Made by a program: the position numbers and the translations under genes | Part shown: positions 44,612 through 54,084 of the stretch, in pieces | How the letters are laid out: the number at the start of each line of letters is the position of its first letter | How positions within the stretch are numbered: position 1 is the first letter of the stretch | Notes under the pieces: generated by a model | Seen by the model: only the letters and a program-made list of their open reading frames with translations | Told to the model about the DNA's origin: nothing | Database searches by the model: none | NCBI GenBank assembly: GCA_019637695.1 | Contig: JAHBVG010000008.1 | Location: 56,678-120,677 of the forward strand | Reading direction: 5' to 3' | From: Caldilineaceae bacterium | GTDB taxonomy: Bacteria > Chloroflexota > Anaerolineae > Caldilineales > Caldilineaceae | DNA length: 64,000 bases

Positions 44612-45711
44612 AGTAGAGTCAAGAAAGTTTTTAGATTTTATGAAGGTGATGGCATACTGAAGGGATGCCAAAACAACTAAACTATCAACTGAACGAAATC
44701 GAACTGAAGCAAATCGAACAGGCGATCAAAAGCGCACCGGAGCCAGGTGCGACGAAACCACAGGGATCACTTACTGTTACATAGGCAAGAAGCCAGAAGA
44801 AGCGGCGGAACTGCTCAATGTAGCGGCAGAGACAATCTACAGTGGCACGAGCGGTGGCGGGAAAGGGCCCTGGCCGGGCTAAACGATGCGCCCGGTCCGG
44901 TCGCCCAACACTGGCCGACGAAACTATACGGTGAAACTGGCCGGGTGTTGGAAACGGACCCCGGCCACAGTGGGTTACAGCTTTACCATCTGGACGAATC
45001 GACCGTCTGCGCTCATATGGCAAAATGTCGGGTTCCAGATGACGACAGGAACATTCGGGCTGTTCTGCGCCCAGAATGACTATACCTATAGACGCCCCAG
45101 CACGATCTCGGCCTCTACGGAATATCGGGAAGCACGAGCGGGCAGAAAAAATCATTGCTGATCTTAAAAGCCCAAAAACGACGAGATCGAGCTATTCTTT
45201 ATGGACAGAAACTACCCTGAGCCTCCATCCTGTCTTGCAAATGTTGGATGAAACGGGGGCATCAACTTCGGTTCCTGCTCCGGGCCAACAAAAGCTCCAT
45301 CACATTTTCGGCGCTTACAACTGGCACACAGATCAGACCATCTGGACGAAGCGGACAAAGAACACCGACTCCTTTATCCACTTCCTGGAACACTTCATGG
45401 CCTCGGTCGAAGCACAGACCACCGGTTGTTCTTGTCCTGGACAATGCTTCCTATCACCACAGCGCATCGGGGCCGAAGCCGCCCTTGCTCTCTGCGAGGA
45501 ACAGGGCATCCTTGTCTGCTTTGGTTGCCCCCTTGTGCTCAGACCTCAACCCAGGTGAGCGCTTCTGGGGTTTCCTCAAAGACTGGGCCTGTGCCAACAA
45601 GCACTAACTTCAATCTTCCCGACCTGCTTGCTTCAGCCCTGGTGTCTTCACAATCAAAACAATTTTATCGGATGACCGTTTCTTATTTCTAAAAACTTAG
45701 CTGGATTTACT
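44612..45711 (+). mobile_element. IS630-family insertion sequence (degenerate)
   Basis: The element is 1100 bp. Its ends, AGTAGAGTCAAGAAAGTTTTTAGA at the left and the complement of AGTAAATCCAGCTAAGTTTTTAGA at the right, match at 18 of 24 positions. TA is duplicated at 44610-44611 and 45712-45713, as IS630/Tc1 elements do. Removing the element and one TA restores an open frame in the host gene. The inside is a broken transposase gene. Confidence 0.93.
44665..45607 (+). pseudogene. IS630-family transposase, frameshifted
   Basis: The transposase is split over several frames. The first piece starts at 44665 (MPKQLNYQLNEIELKQIEQAIK), the middle has QLYHLDES and FGAYNWHTD, and the last piece contains PPVVLVLDNASYHHS and LNPGERFWGFLK, the second and third acidic motifs of the DDE domain. 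At least two frameshifts separate these pieces, so the protein is probably inactive unless frameshifting occurs. Confidence 0.85.
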
Positions 45712-47281
45712 TAGTCTCTCCCCAATATTTGTGCTCGTAAAGCTGTAGCCAATGGATCTCATCGCCCGGCCCGACGCGACTCAATAGAGCCAGCAGGGCA
45801 GCATCTGGGCGCAGGGCATTGTCGGGGGCGGCGACGACGGCGGTCTGCATCTGCGCCGAGATTGTCAGCGGCTCGACAAAAGAAGCATCAATGTAAGTTT
45901 CCACAGGAGGGGTCATGGGTACAAAATCCGGCGCAGGTCCATCGAGGGTGGGATCGAAGGCGCGCAGATCGGCAAAGCGATCTGGCGCCAGGTCGGCGGC
46001 GAAGATCTGGCGGAAGAGATCGACAGCGGGTGGGGCGTCAGTGATGAGGTAGACCCCGCGCCGCCCCGGTGGAACGCCTTGATCCGTCGGCAACGGCATC
46101 GCCTGATACGTGAAATTCTCGGTGCCGATCAGCAGACGTATACCGTCGATGATGCCGTATTTGGCGTGGGTATAGCGGTAGCGAGGACGATATCCTTTGG
46201 GCGCGTTGGGGTGTGTTTCCAGGTAATAGACCGTCACGCCGGCGTCGGCCATTTGGGCCAGAGACCACTTTTGCAGGGGATCAATGCCGCCAGCAGGCGC
46301 TCCTTCGATCAACAGGCGGATACGCACACCGCGTCGCGCCGCATCCGCCAGGGCAGAGGCTAGTTCCGGGTGTTCAAAGGTGTAGAGGCTCAGGTCGATG
46401 GTGTCAACGGCGGCGGTGATGGCATCGACAATCGCTGTGTAGAGACCATCCGGCCCGATGGCGACTGTGGTTGTAGCCTGACTGATCTGCGACGGCCAGA
46501 CCGGCGGCTGAGGAGAGCGCCAGATCGACCAACCAGCGAAGAAGACCTGCCTTCCCCAGACCAGATCGGCCAGATCGCCCGACCAGTCGGCAGCGCGATC
46601 CGTGTCAATGGGGAGATGGGCCGCGTTGAACTTCCTCCGCCAGATTTGCCCCCCGGCAGGGATGGAGCCTCGTGTGTAAAGCTGCGCCGCTGGTCCGCCC
46701 CAGTCGGGCGCTGTGGTCGTCGTGTTGCCGTAGATCAGTGTGTCCGCGGTTGCGCCGTCAGCGTTGATCAACTGGATGACGCCGCCGCTGTTGGTCAACG
46801 CGGGCGCGCTCCCCGTCAAATTGGGCACGTTGGGATCGCTCTCCGTCCATTCGCAATCGGCGCGAAAGCCGAAGCTCAGTTGGAAGGATATGGCTGTTTT
46901 GGCGCACCAGATTCCACCGGCAGCGGGCAGGGTGATGGTTGAAGTGAGGGGGAAGGCGGCAGTGCGTCCATTGGCGCGCAGTCGCCACCCCGCCAGCGGA
47001 CGCTCGACGCCGTCCAAATTCCAGAGGAGGATGGCTTCGTCGGGTTCTCCGGTTAGGGCGCTGTCGATGTGGGCGGCGGCGATCACGGCACGGACGGGCG
47101 GACGTTGCAGTAAGGGCAGGTAGAGCGAGTGGGTCGCAGTCGTGGCTTCGGAAGCGTACAAACTCGCTGCCCAGGGCGGGGTGGTGAGGATTTCTCTGCC
47201 TGGGGTGGATGGCGACAGGCCAATCCCCAAGAGTGCCAACAGAAGGCCGCCGAGCATCCACTGCATCAGTCGCTGTTGCAT
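45712..47281 (-). pseudogene. Secreted phospholipase-D-like protein with lamin-tail domain, interrupted
   Basis: The N-terminal 520 residues of a secreted protein. A signal segment (MLGGLLLALLGIGLS) precedes a lamin-tail-like domain (about 50-190: WNLDGVERPLAGWRLRANGRTAAFPL) and a first PLD motif, HAKYGIIDGIRLLIGTENF. The frame then enters the IS630 element and stops at 45707 after four foreign bases. ATG 47281 with AAGGAG eight bases upstream is the best start. Joining at the TA site gives ...KYWGETTSNPIAD... in frame with the downstream piece. Confidence 0.9.
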
Positions 47282-47455
47282 CCCCACCGCTCCTTTTCGC
47301 TGCGATCCTACCGGAACGTTGATATGGCAAGGGACTATAGCATAGAGTCCATCCTACGACAATGCACGCAAATGCAACAGAACAGAGCGATCTACGTATT
47401 GCAGTGTGAAAGTGATAACGATCATTTGGAACCATTGTAAAGTTGAGGACAACCT

Positions 47456-47989
47456 ATGAAGAAGTGGATCTTATTGCTGCTGCTGACATTCTTGCTGATC
47501 GGTTGCCGCGGACAGGCGCCGCAGGCGGCCAGCGACAGCCCGCAGACTTATAACGCCAATGCGCGCATCCCCGTTGACGACAACGTCTACATTATCACCG
47601 GGCAGGTTGTGGGGGAAGTCGCCAGCCTGAGCCAGCAGATCGCGCCCGCGCAAGGGGATCTCACAGGACTCCAAGCGCGCGGATATGGCTACCTGGGCGG
47701 ATCTTATTTTGGGGCGGAATTCGGCGGGAAGGGCTTTGTGCGCGTACTCGTCCACTCGGCGACGCCATCCACGCAGTTGGCCCCGCCCGAGGAGATCGTC
47801 ATTTTGAAGACAACGGACACCAAGGCGTCGGTCCTCTACCCAGGGGATGTGGTTACCTTCAAGTGTCGCGCCCAATATGAAGCCGTGGCGGCTGTACGGG
47901 AAAACGAAGCATTCAACGAATCCAAAGTGGAGACCTGGGAACTGGATTACTGCCGGATGTTGACGCCTGTGATCGACGTACGGGAATGA
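47456..47989 (+). CDS. Hypothetical lipoprotein, 177 aa
   Basis: A signal peptide with lipobox (MKKWILLLLLTFLLIGC) shows membrane anchoring after lipidation of Cys17. The mature part has ITGQVVGEVASLSQQIA and ILKTTDTKASVLYPGDVVTFKCRAQYEAVA, a beta-rich domain that I do not recognise. It is divergent from the broken PLD gene and ends at an inverted repeat. Confidence 0.8.
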   Translation: MKKWILLLLLTFLLIGCRGQAPQAASDSPQTYNANARIPVDDNVYIITGQVVGEVASLSQQIAPAQGDLTGLQARGYGYLGGSYFGAEFGGKGFVRVLVHSATPSTQLAPPEEIVILKTTDTKASVLYPGDVVTFKCRAQYEAVAAVRENEAFNESKVETWELDYCRMLTPVIDVRE

Positions 47990-47995
47990 GTAGAT

Positions 47996-48077
47996 GAATA
48001 ATGAATAAAGATTGGGTTGACGGAGTTGGTTCCAAACCTGGAAGTGACCTCGTCAACCCAATCTTTATTCTTCATTC
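47996..48077. repeat. Low-complexity inverted repeat between convergent genes
   Basis: Arms 47996-48022 and 48051-48077 pair over 27 bases with three mismatches. The outer part is GAATAATGAATAAAGATTGGG-like, sharing the word GAATAAAGA with the hairpins at 22957 and 31956. Confidence 0.85.
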
Positions 48078-48084
48078 TTTTTGT

Positions 48085-50067
48085 TTAGCCCTTGACCGCA
48101 CCTGCAGTGAGGCCAGCGACCATGAAGCGCTGGCCGACGATGTAGAGAATTGCCACCGGAATCGACATGAGCAGCGCGGCCGCCGAAAGTTCACCCCACG
48201 GCATCACGTCCCCTACGATCATCTGCGCCATCCCAATCGTCAATGTGTAGAGCCGATCTCTGGAGAGGAAGATGTAGGCAAAGATAAACTCTTTCCATGC
48301 CAGCGTGATGGCGAACATGCTGGCCGCCATCAGCGCGGGCATCACCAGCGGCAGGATCACGCGCCAGAATGCCTGGAAGTGGTTACAGCCATCAATCAGG
48401 GCTGCCTCCTCCATCTCTTTGGGGATCGAAGCATAGTAGCCCATCATCAACCAGGTGACAAAAGGCAGACCAAAGACCGGATAGGCCACCATCAACCCCG
48501 TCAGGCTATTGGTCAGCTTGAGCGCAGTGAAGATCTGGTACATGGGGATGAACATCATAATCGGCGGCATGAGGTAGGCAATCAGGACACTGCTGCCGAA
48601 GATATTCGATCCACGCCAGCGTAGACGCGTCAACCCATAACCGCCCATCGCCGCCACAATGACCGAAACAAAGGTGCTGACGAGGGAAACGATGATTGTG
48701 TTTTGGTACCAGAGGGTAAAGCGACGTGTGGGGCCAAAGAGGGTTTCAAACTGATCCATTGCCCACGGGGAGGGCCAGAAGACTGACTCAAATGCTACAA
48801 TCTGCCGGGTACTCTTGAAAGCTGTAATCAAAATCCAGTAGAAGGGAATCAACTCGAAAAGGAGAAAGATCACCAGAATCAGACCTGCAAAGGAGGCCGC
48901 AGAAATACGTCCAAGCCGACGCGCAAAGCGTTGATTTGGAATCGAATTGCCAACAAAGGTTTTGTACAGCGCTCCTCCTACACTTTCAAAGATACGTTCC
49001 ACAGCATTGTTGACCACGAAGAAGATCGCTACCAACGCCTTGAGGGCCATGCGCACCGGCCACATCACAATGGATGTGACCTGTGTCAGCAGCGAGTTCT
49101 GCTCGCTTGTGGTGATTTCATCCTGGTGGCTGCTGGCGGAGATATGGCGGCCTAGAGCAAAGATGAAGATCAAGAGGATCGGCGCCATGGAAATGGCAAT
49201 GGCCACGGCGACGCCATAGCGCGCTGCGCCGAACGCTTCAAAGGAAAGGATGGAAAAGACACGTGTGGCATTGACTGGGCCGCCGCCTGTCAGCAAAAAG
49301 ACCATATCGAACGTGTTAAAGGTCCAAATGGTAGAAAGCAGAGTCGCCACAATAATGACATAGCGCAACCCTGGCAGAGTAATATGCAGGAAACAGCGCC
49401 AGGCGCTGGCCCCATCGATAATAGCCGCTTCGTAATATTCTTTATCAATTGCTTTCAGGCCTGCCAGTAAATTGATGGTAAAGAAAGGAATACCCCCCCA
49501 GATGTTCACCATCACCAGAGAGGCCAGGGCTGTATTGGGGCTGCCTAGCCAGGGGAAACCTTTTTCGACCATCCCTGTCTGGAGCAGAAACTGGTTAAGG
49601 CCGCCATAGATAGGATCTAACAATCCTTTCCACGCAATCGCTGCCACCACCGAAGGCACAATCCACGGTAACAAAATCGCCGCCGTAAGGACACCGCCAA
49701 ATCGTTTAAGCCGGTGTAACAGAATGGCAATCGTCAGGCCAAAAACAAACTTGAACAGAACAGACCAGAAGGTATAGCGTATTGTGATCCAGACTGCGGA
49801 GCGGAAATTGGGATCTGCCCAGACTGTTTCGTAATTTCGGAAGCCAACAAGTGGCCCTGTCTGCAACGAGACAGTGTTGGTGAAACTAATATAGACTGCA
49901 CGTAAGAGCGGATACGCGATTAGCCCGCCCATCAACAGGATGGTGGGGAAAACGAAAACATAGGCCGCTACCCAATCACGCCCCAGAAGATCACGCAGGA
50001 CACCCTGCCAGCTCTGTTTAGACGTAGCTGACGTTGCCTGCATACCGGCGAGAGTCGTCTGACTCAT
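48085..50067 (-). CDS. Fused sugar ABC transporter permease (MalF-MalG in one chain)
   Basis: A 660-residue protein containing both permeases of a carbohydrate uptake transporter. Part one (1-~308) has the EAA motif YYEAAIIDGASAWRCFLHITLPGL. Part two (~388-660) has EMEEAALIDGCNHFQAFWRVILPL. A linker of about 75 residues (310-385), with one extra hydrophobic stretch, joins them. Normally these are two genes. The linker's hydrophobic segment may keep the second half's topology correct. No ATPase for it is in the window. Confidence 0.92.
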   Translation of the reverse strand: MSQTTLAGMQATSATSKQSWQGVLRDLLGRDWVAAYVFVFPTILLMGGLIAYPLLRAVYISFTNTVSLQTGPLVGFRNYETVWADPNFRSAVWITIRYTFWSVLFKFVFGLTIAILLHRLKRFGGVLTAAILLPWIVPSVVAAIAWKGLLDPIYGGLNQFLLQTGMVEKGFPWLGSPNTALASLVMVNIWGGIPFFTINLLAGLKAIDKEYYEAAIIDGASAWRCFLHITLPGLRYVIIVATLLSTIWTFNTFDMVFLLTGGGPVNATRVFSILSFEAFGAARYGVAVAIAISMAPILLIFIFALGRHISASSHQDEITTSEQNSLLTQVTSIVMWPVRMALKALVAIFFVVNNAVERIFESVGGALYKTFVGNSIPNQRFARRLGRISAASFAGLILVIFLLFELIPFYWILITAFKSTRQIVAFESVFWPSPWAMDQFETLFGPTRRFTLWYQNTIIVSLVSTFVSVIVAAMGGYGLTRLRWRGSNIFGSSVLIAYLMPPIMMFIPMYQIFTALKLTNSLTGLMVAYPVFGLPFVTWLMMGYYASIPKEMEEAALIDGCNHFQAFWRVILPLVMPALMAASMFAITLAWKEFIFAYIFLSRDRLYTLTIGMAQMIVGDVMPWGELSAAALLMSIPVAILYIVGQRFMVAGLTAGAVKG

Positions 50068-50213
50068 GCAACACCTCCTATAGATTTACGATGAAAGGTC
50101 ACGCTGGCTCAAGCTATCATACGCACCTTCGGAAAGATGGTCAAGCATCCTCAATTTATGACGCCTGACCTCTTTCCGAAGGGAGTTGAACCGCGGTGAT
50201 CCGATTCCGTAAA

Positions 50214-51626
50214 TTAACGTTCGCCTGCTGCGCCCATCTCTTGGAAGATGCGGACCGACGCCTCGGCAGCCTGTCTGACGGCCTCTGCTGGCGTCGCCTG
50301 GCCTGTGATGGCGGCGGCCACCATGTCTGTTGTCAGATTCTGGGTTTCAACTGCCCCGATCCACGGTGTGCCAGGGCCAGGATAGGCAATGCCATTCCAT
50401 CCTGCCGGATCGAGCGCGCCTTCCTTCTGTGCAAGGCTGTTGGGTACGCTGGTGATCTCGTCCCATTCCCACATGTTGGTGTAGGCAGGCAGGGCGTAGG
50501 TCGTTGCCACAGTATAGACCTCCTTCATGGCTTCGTCTTCAAAGAAGCTGAGGAGCAGTTCATTCGTCGCTTCCGGGTTCTTGCCCCCCCGAATCTTTAA
50601 GAAGTTCATGCTGCCCAGACCAAAGAAGTTGAGCAAGCCAGGGCCACCCTTTGGATAGTCCCAGATAATGTCATCGACAAAGGGCACCTGATCGACGATC
50701 GCCCGTGCATAGAGCGTACCGCCATTCATGGTGTAAGCAAGCTTGCCAGCCAGGAAAGCCTCATTGTTGGTTGGGTCGGTCCAGCTCAACACACCCGGCG
50801 GCAGGATGCGATCCCATTTCGGATCCGTATAAGTTTCCACAACCCATTCGACAGCAGCCACTGCTTCGGGAGAGTCGATGGTTACATATTGGCCTGTTTC
50901 ATCGGTCCAGAATGCGCCAAACGAATGCAAGACGCGCGCCATCATGTAATTGCCATCGCCAGAACGATTGACAGTGATACCAAATCCCCACATCTCCTGC
51001 GCCGGATCGGATACTTCCAGAGATGCTTCGCGATACTCATCAAAGGTGCGGATCGCCGTAATATCAATGCCAGCATTGTCCCACACACTCTTCAGGGCCC
51101 AGCCGCCGTCGCTGCGCACATGGAAGGGAACCGCATACCACTCGCCATCGATCATCAAATCTTTCTTCTGGCGTTCACCTGTATCGCCGTGTTTGGCAAT
51201 GACCTCGTTGACAACATCACTGGCTGATGTGATCAGGTCGAGTTGCTTCCATTGGAAAACATTACCCGAGCGTTGCAGGAGATCGGGAGAGTCATCGGCG
51301 GCTACTTGTGCAGCAATCTTCTGCATTTCGGCGCCGCCTGCCACAAAGCCAGCCACATCGGCAACTTCCAGGGCATATCCCTTTTCCGCCGCAAATTCTT
51401 CAATATGCCGGCGTACAAATTCGTTGTAATCGGGATGGAAGTCCTGGTTCTGCAACACCCAGAGCGGTGTATCAGCCGCCACGGTGATACCAGCAGATGC
51501 GGCTGTGTCACCCGCCGGCGCTGCCACTGGCGCTGCTACGGGGGCGCACGCAGCCAATGCCATCATACCCACAGTACCACCGGTCAGGCGCAGAAATTGC
51601 CGTCTTGACACTCTTGCTTGAGACAT
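50214..51626 (-). CDS. Extracellular sugar-binding lipoprotein (ABC)
   Basis: A 470-residue solute-binding protein for the adjacent permease. The start has a twin-arginine motif (SRRQFLRLTGG) and a lipobox (MALAAC), so it is probably exported folded by Tat and then lipidated. The body has family features such as NEAFLAGKLAYTMNGG. AAGGAGG precedes ATG 51626. It forms an operon with the fused permease. Confidence 0.9.
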   Translation of the reverse strand: MSQARVSRRQFLRLTGGTVGMMALAACAPVAAPVAAPAGDTAASAGITVAADTPLWVLQNQDFHPDYNEFVRRHIEEFAAEKGYALEVADVAGFVAGGAEMQKIAAQVAADDSPDLLQRSGNVFQWKQLDLITSASDVVNEVIAKHGDTGERQKKDLMIDGEWYAVPFHVRSDGGWALKSVWDNAGIDITAIRTFDEYREASLEVSDPAQEMWGFGITVNRSGDGNYMMARVLHSFGAFWTDETGQYVTIDSPEAVAAVEWVVETYTDPKWDRILPPGVLSWTDPTNNEAFLAGKLAYTMNGGTLYARAIVDQVPFVDDIIWDYPKGGPGLLNFFGLGSMNFLKIRGGKNPEATNELLLSFFEDEAMKEVYTVATTYALPAYTNMWEWDEITSVPNSLAQKEGALDPAGWNGIAYPGPGTPWIGAVETQNLTTDMVAAAITGQATPAEAVRQAAEASVRIFQEMGAAGER

Positions 51627-51889
51627 TGGAATCCTCCTTGATTTGTGTAGATTGATATAAGTAAAGCAATTGCAGGAAACAACAAACTGAAGGGGCAATG
51701 CTACCGCAGACAAGCCAATATTTTCTGCCTGATGCAGAAAATAACCGGTGGTTATTATTGATCTTCTTCGCCCACGGGGGGCGAAGGGAGAGAAATCAAC
51801 AAAGTATGACTTTATAACAGAGGGTAAAATTTTGAGTGGGTCCAGAATAGCAGACTTTGATCTTCTCGTCAACTCAAATTTCTATCTTG

Positions 51890-53581
51890 CTAAACCACCT
51901 GGGCTGCAATCGCTGCCACAAAACCGAGGATCATCAGCCAGCCGAAGCGTTGGTGGAGTTGGGCTGTCCCCCGCACAAGGCGGTTGAGGACAGCCGGCGC
52001 GTTCGTCTGGGTGGCCGTGCGCAGGAGTTTGTGTGCAGCCGGCAGGGTGAGCAGGGGCAAGAGGATCGGCCAGATCGTCACGTCGATCAGCACCAGCCCG
52101 GCGAGGAGGACATAGCTACCGCCGACCAATACCCAGTACTCGCGTTTGCTGTTCTCGCGACCGAGGATGTTGGCCAGCGTGCGTTTGCCCTTCTCCTGAT
52201 CCGCTTCCAAGTCGCGCATGTTGTTGGCGTGCAGGATCGCCGCCACCAGCAGGCCAATCGGCAATGAAACAAGGATGGCTTCCCACGCGATCTGTTGCGT
52301 CAACACAAAATAGCTACCCAATACCATCACCGGCCCCATGAAGATAAAGACAACCACCTCACCCAACCCCACATAGGCAAAGGCCGCCGGTCCCGCCGTG
52401 TAGAACCAACCGGCCAGCACGCTAAAGATCCCCAGGTAAAGGATAAAGATCCCGCGCGTCCACACCAGGTAGAGACCCAGCCCCGACCCAAGCGCAAAGA
52501 AGAAGATCCCACCCCAGAAGACCTGCTGCGGCGTCAGCATCCCTTCTTGCAGGGCGCGGTTGGGACCCAGCGATTCGGGCGTGTCCGTGCCTTTGCGCCA
52601 GTCGTAATAATCGTTGATCAGGTTCGTCCCCGCGTGGATGGAAACCGAGCCGATCAATGTGATGGCGAAAAGCAGGAAATTCCAATGGCCGTCATAGGCG
52701 GCGAGGACCGCGCCCAGCGTCGCTGGCGTAATGCTGGCCGTAAAGCTGAAAGGCCGCGTCGCCATCCACCACGTGCGCAGGAAGCGACGGATGCGCGGTT
52801 CGTTCTCCGGCGTTGATTGTGGGCGGCGGCGCGTCTCGGCGGCCCGCCACGGGATCATCTGCCGTTCCATCTCGGCCATGAGGATACTGAAAATCCAGCC
52901 GAGCAAGGCCACCACAATCAGCCCGGCGTAGAGGCTGGCGATATTGTAGATCTGATAGCTCTGCCACATCAACGCGCCCAGCCCGCCCATGGGCACTAAT
53001 AGTTCTGTACCGACCACCACGGTGAGCGCAAAGCCCAACCCTAAATTCAGCCCTGTGAAAATACTGGGCAACGCGCCAGGGATCGCCACCGTCCACAGAA
53101 TCTCCCAACTGCCGGCGCCGTTGTTGCGGGCAATGTCGAAATATTTTTGATCCAGGTTGAGGACACCCGCCAGCGTGTTGAGCGCCACCAAAAAGAAGAC
53201 GGAAATAAAGGTAATGGCGTAATAGCTGTTCTCGCCCAGGCCGAAGATGAGCAGCACCGCCGGCACCAGCGCGATCTTGGGCACAGGATAGAGCGCCGAA
53301 ACCAGCGGAGCCAGCGCCAGCCGTGTCATCCGACTAATGCCCATGAGTACGCCGATCAACACGCCAGGGATCATCGCCAGGCCAAAGCCGATCAGCACGC
53401 GGCGCAGGGTGATCACCGTGGCCGTCGCCAATGTCCCGTCCGCGGTCAGTTTTGCCAGCCGCCCGAAGATCTCCGTGGGCGCGGGGAAAAAGCGCGTGTC
53501 GATCACCCCAAACTGGGCCAATATTTCCCAAATGGCGAGGAGGAGAATGGGCGAGACAAATTGGAGTGAGCGATCTTTCAT
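51890..53581 (-). CDS. SsuC-type ABC permease fused to MenA-type prenyltransferase
   Basis: A 563-residue fusion. Residues 1-~245 form a permease of the nitrate/sulfonate/taurine importer family, with the EAA loop DIARNNGAGSWEILWTVAIPGALP (149-172). Residues ~266-563 form a UbiA-superfamily prenyltransferase: NLINDYYDWRKGTDT (320-334) and NNMRDLEADQEKGKRTLA (453-470) are the two Asp-rich motifs of MenA. The join (ETRRRPQSTPENEPRIRR) shows no frameshift or stop. MenA attaches a prenyl chain to 1,4-dihydroxy-2-naphthoate at the membrane. The partner ATPase and binding protein are in the same operon. Confidence 0.92.
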   Translation of the reverse strand: MKDRSLQFVSPILLLAIWEILAQFGVIDTRFFPAPTEIFGRLAKLTADGTLATATVITLRRVLIGFGLAMIPGVLIGVLMGISRMTRLALAPLVSALYPVPKIALVPAVLLIFGLGENSYYAITFISVFFLVALNTLAGVLNLDQKYFDIARNNGAGSWEILWTVAIPGALPSIFTGLNLGLGFALTVVVGTELLVPMGGLGALMWQSYQIYNIASLYAGLIVVALLGWIFSILMAEMERQMIPWRAAETRRRPQSTPENEPRIRRFLRTWWMATRPFSFTASITPATLGAVLAAYDGHWNFLLFAITLIGSVSIHAGTNLINDYYDWRKGTDTPESLGPNRALQEGMLTPQQVFWGGIFFFALGSGLGLYLVWTRGIFILYLGIFSVLAGWFYTAGPAAFAYVGLGEVVVFIFMGPVMVLGSYFVLTQQIAWEAILVSLPIGLLVAAILHANNMRDLEADQEKGKRTLANILGRENSKREYWVLVGGSYVLLAGLVLIDVTIWPILLPLLTLPAAHKLLRTATQTNAPAVLNRLVRGTAQLHQRFGWLMILGFVAAIAAQVV

Positions 53582-53594
53582 GGTGAGTGGTGCG

Positions 53595-53819
53595 TTACCG
53601 TGGTTTGGGCATAGTTTCGATCAATGCCCGCAAAACCGTATTAACTGCTTCGGATGATTTGAAGACTGCGGCAACGTCCGGTTCCAGCACAACCATAAGT
53701 TGACTATCGGCCAACACCTCAGCAAACCGGTTTGGCTTCGCCTTGCCATAGTCAAAACGATACTCATGCAGCATATCTTCTTTATTTTCTGAATTTTCAG
53801 GATTGTCGGTATTCTTCAT
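53595..53819 (-). CDS. brnA: BrnA-like antitoxin
   Basis: A 74-residue protein whose second half (YRFDYGKAKPNRFAEVL and FKSSEAVNTVLRALIETMP) matches the pattern of BrnA-type ribbon-helix-helix antitoxins. It overlaps the end of brnT by 23 bases and ends 14 bases before the permease-MenA gene. Antitoxins of this type repress their own operon, which here would also affect the ABC genes if they share a message. Confidence 0.8.
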   Translation of the reverse strand: MKNTDNPENSENKEDMLHEYRFDYGKAKPNRFAEVLADSQLMVVLEPDVAAVFKSSEAVNTVLRALIETMPKPR

Positions 53820-54084
53820 AGTCCTGCCTTTCGTACCTTGTCGCCATGCGAGCGCTAATAATGCGGATCTGTCCCCCTCGTTGTGTGAAACAAACAAGCA
53901 GTAATCGTCCAGAAAAAGAATGTCCGATAATAATCTCGCGATTCTCTTCACCAGAATGTACATCATCATCAAAAATGAATGCAAGAGAATCCTTGAAGAC
54001 GGTTGCCGCTTCGTCAAAGTTGATTCCATGCTTGCGTCGATTTCTTTCGGCTTTTTGTGAATCCCAGGTAAAGTAAGGTTTCAC
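53797..54084 (-). CDS. brnT: BrnT-type ribonuclease toxin (DUF497)
   Basis: A 95-residue BrnT toxin: FTWDSQKAERNRRKHGINFDEAATVFKD, then HSGEENREIIIGHSFSGRLLLVCFTQR and RIISARMATRYERQDYE are the complete DUF497 signature with the conserved Lys-His-Gly and Arg-x-Ile-Ser-Ala-Arg. The GTG start at 54084 overlaps the TGA of the ATPase gene (GTGA), so it is coupled to an ABC transporter gene, an unusual place for a toxin. Confidence 0.9.
   Translation of the reverse strand: MKPYFTWDSQKAERNRRKHGINFDEAATVFKDSLAFIFDDDVHSGEENREIIIGHSFSGRLLLVCFTQRGGQIRIISARMATRYERQDYEEYRQS

Noticed and set aside
51890..53581. Permease-MenA fusion as a frameshift artefact
   Set aside because: Both halves are complete and the joining segment is an open, charged linker in one frame; an error would have to remove a stop codon without disturbing either domain.
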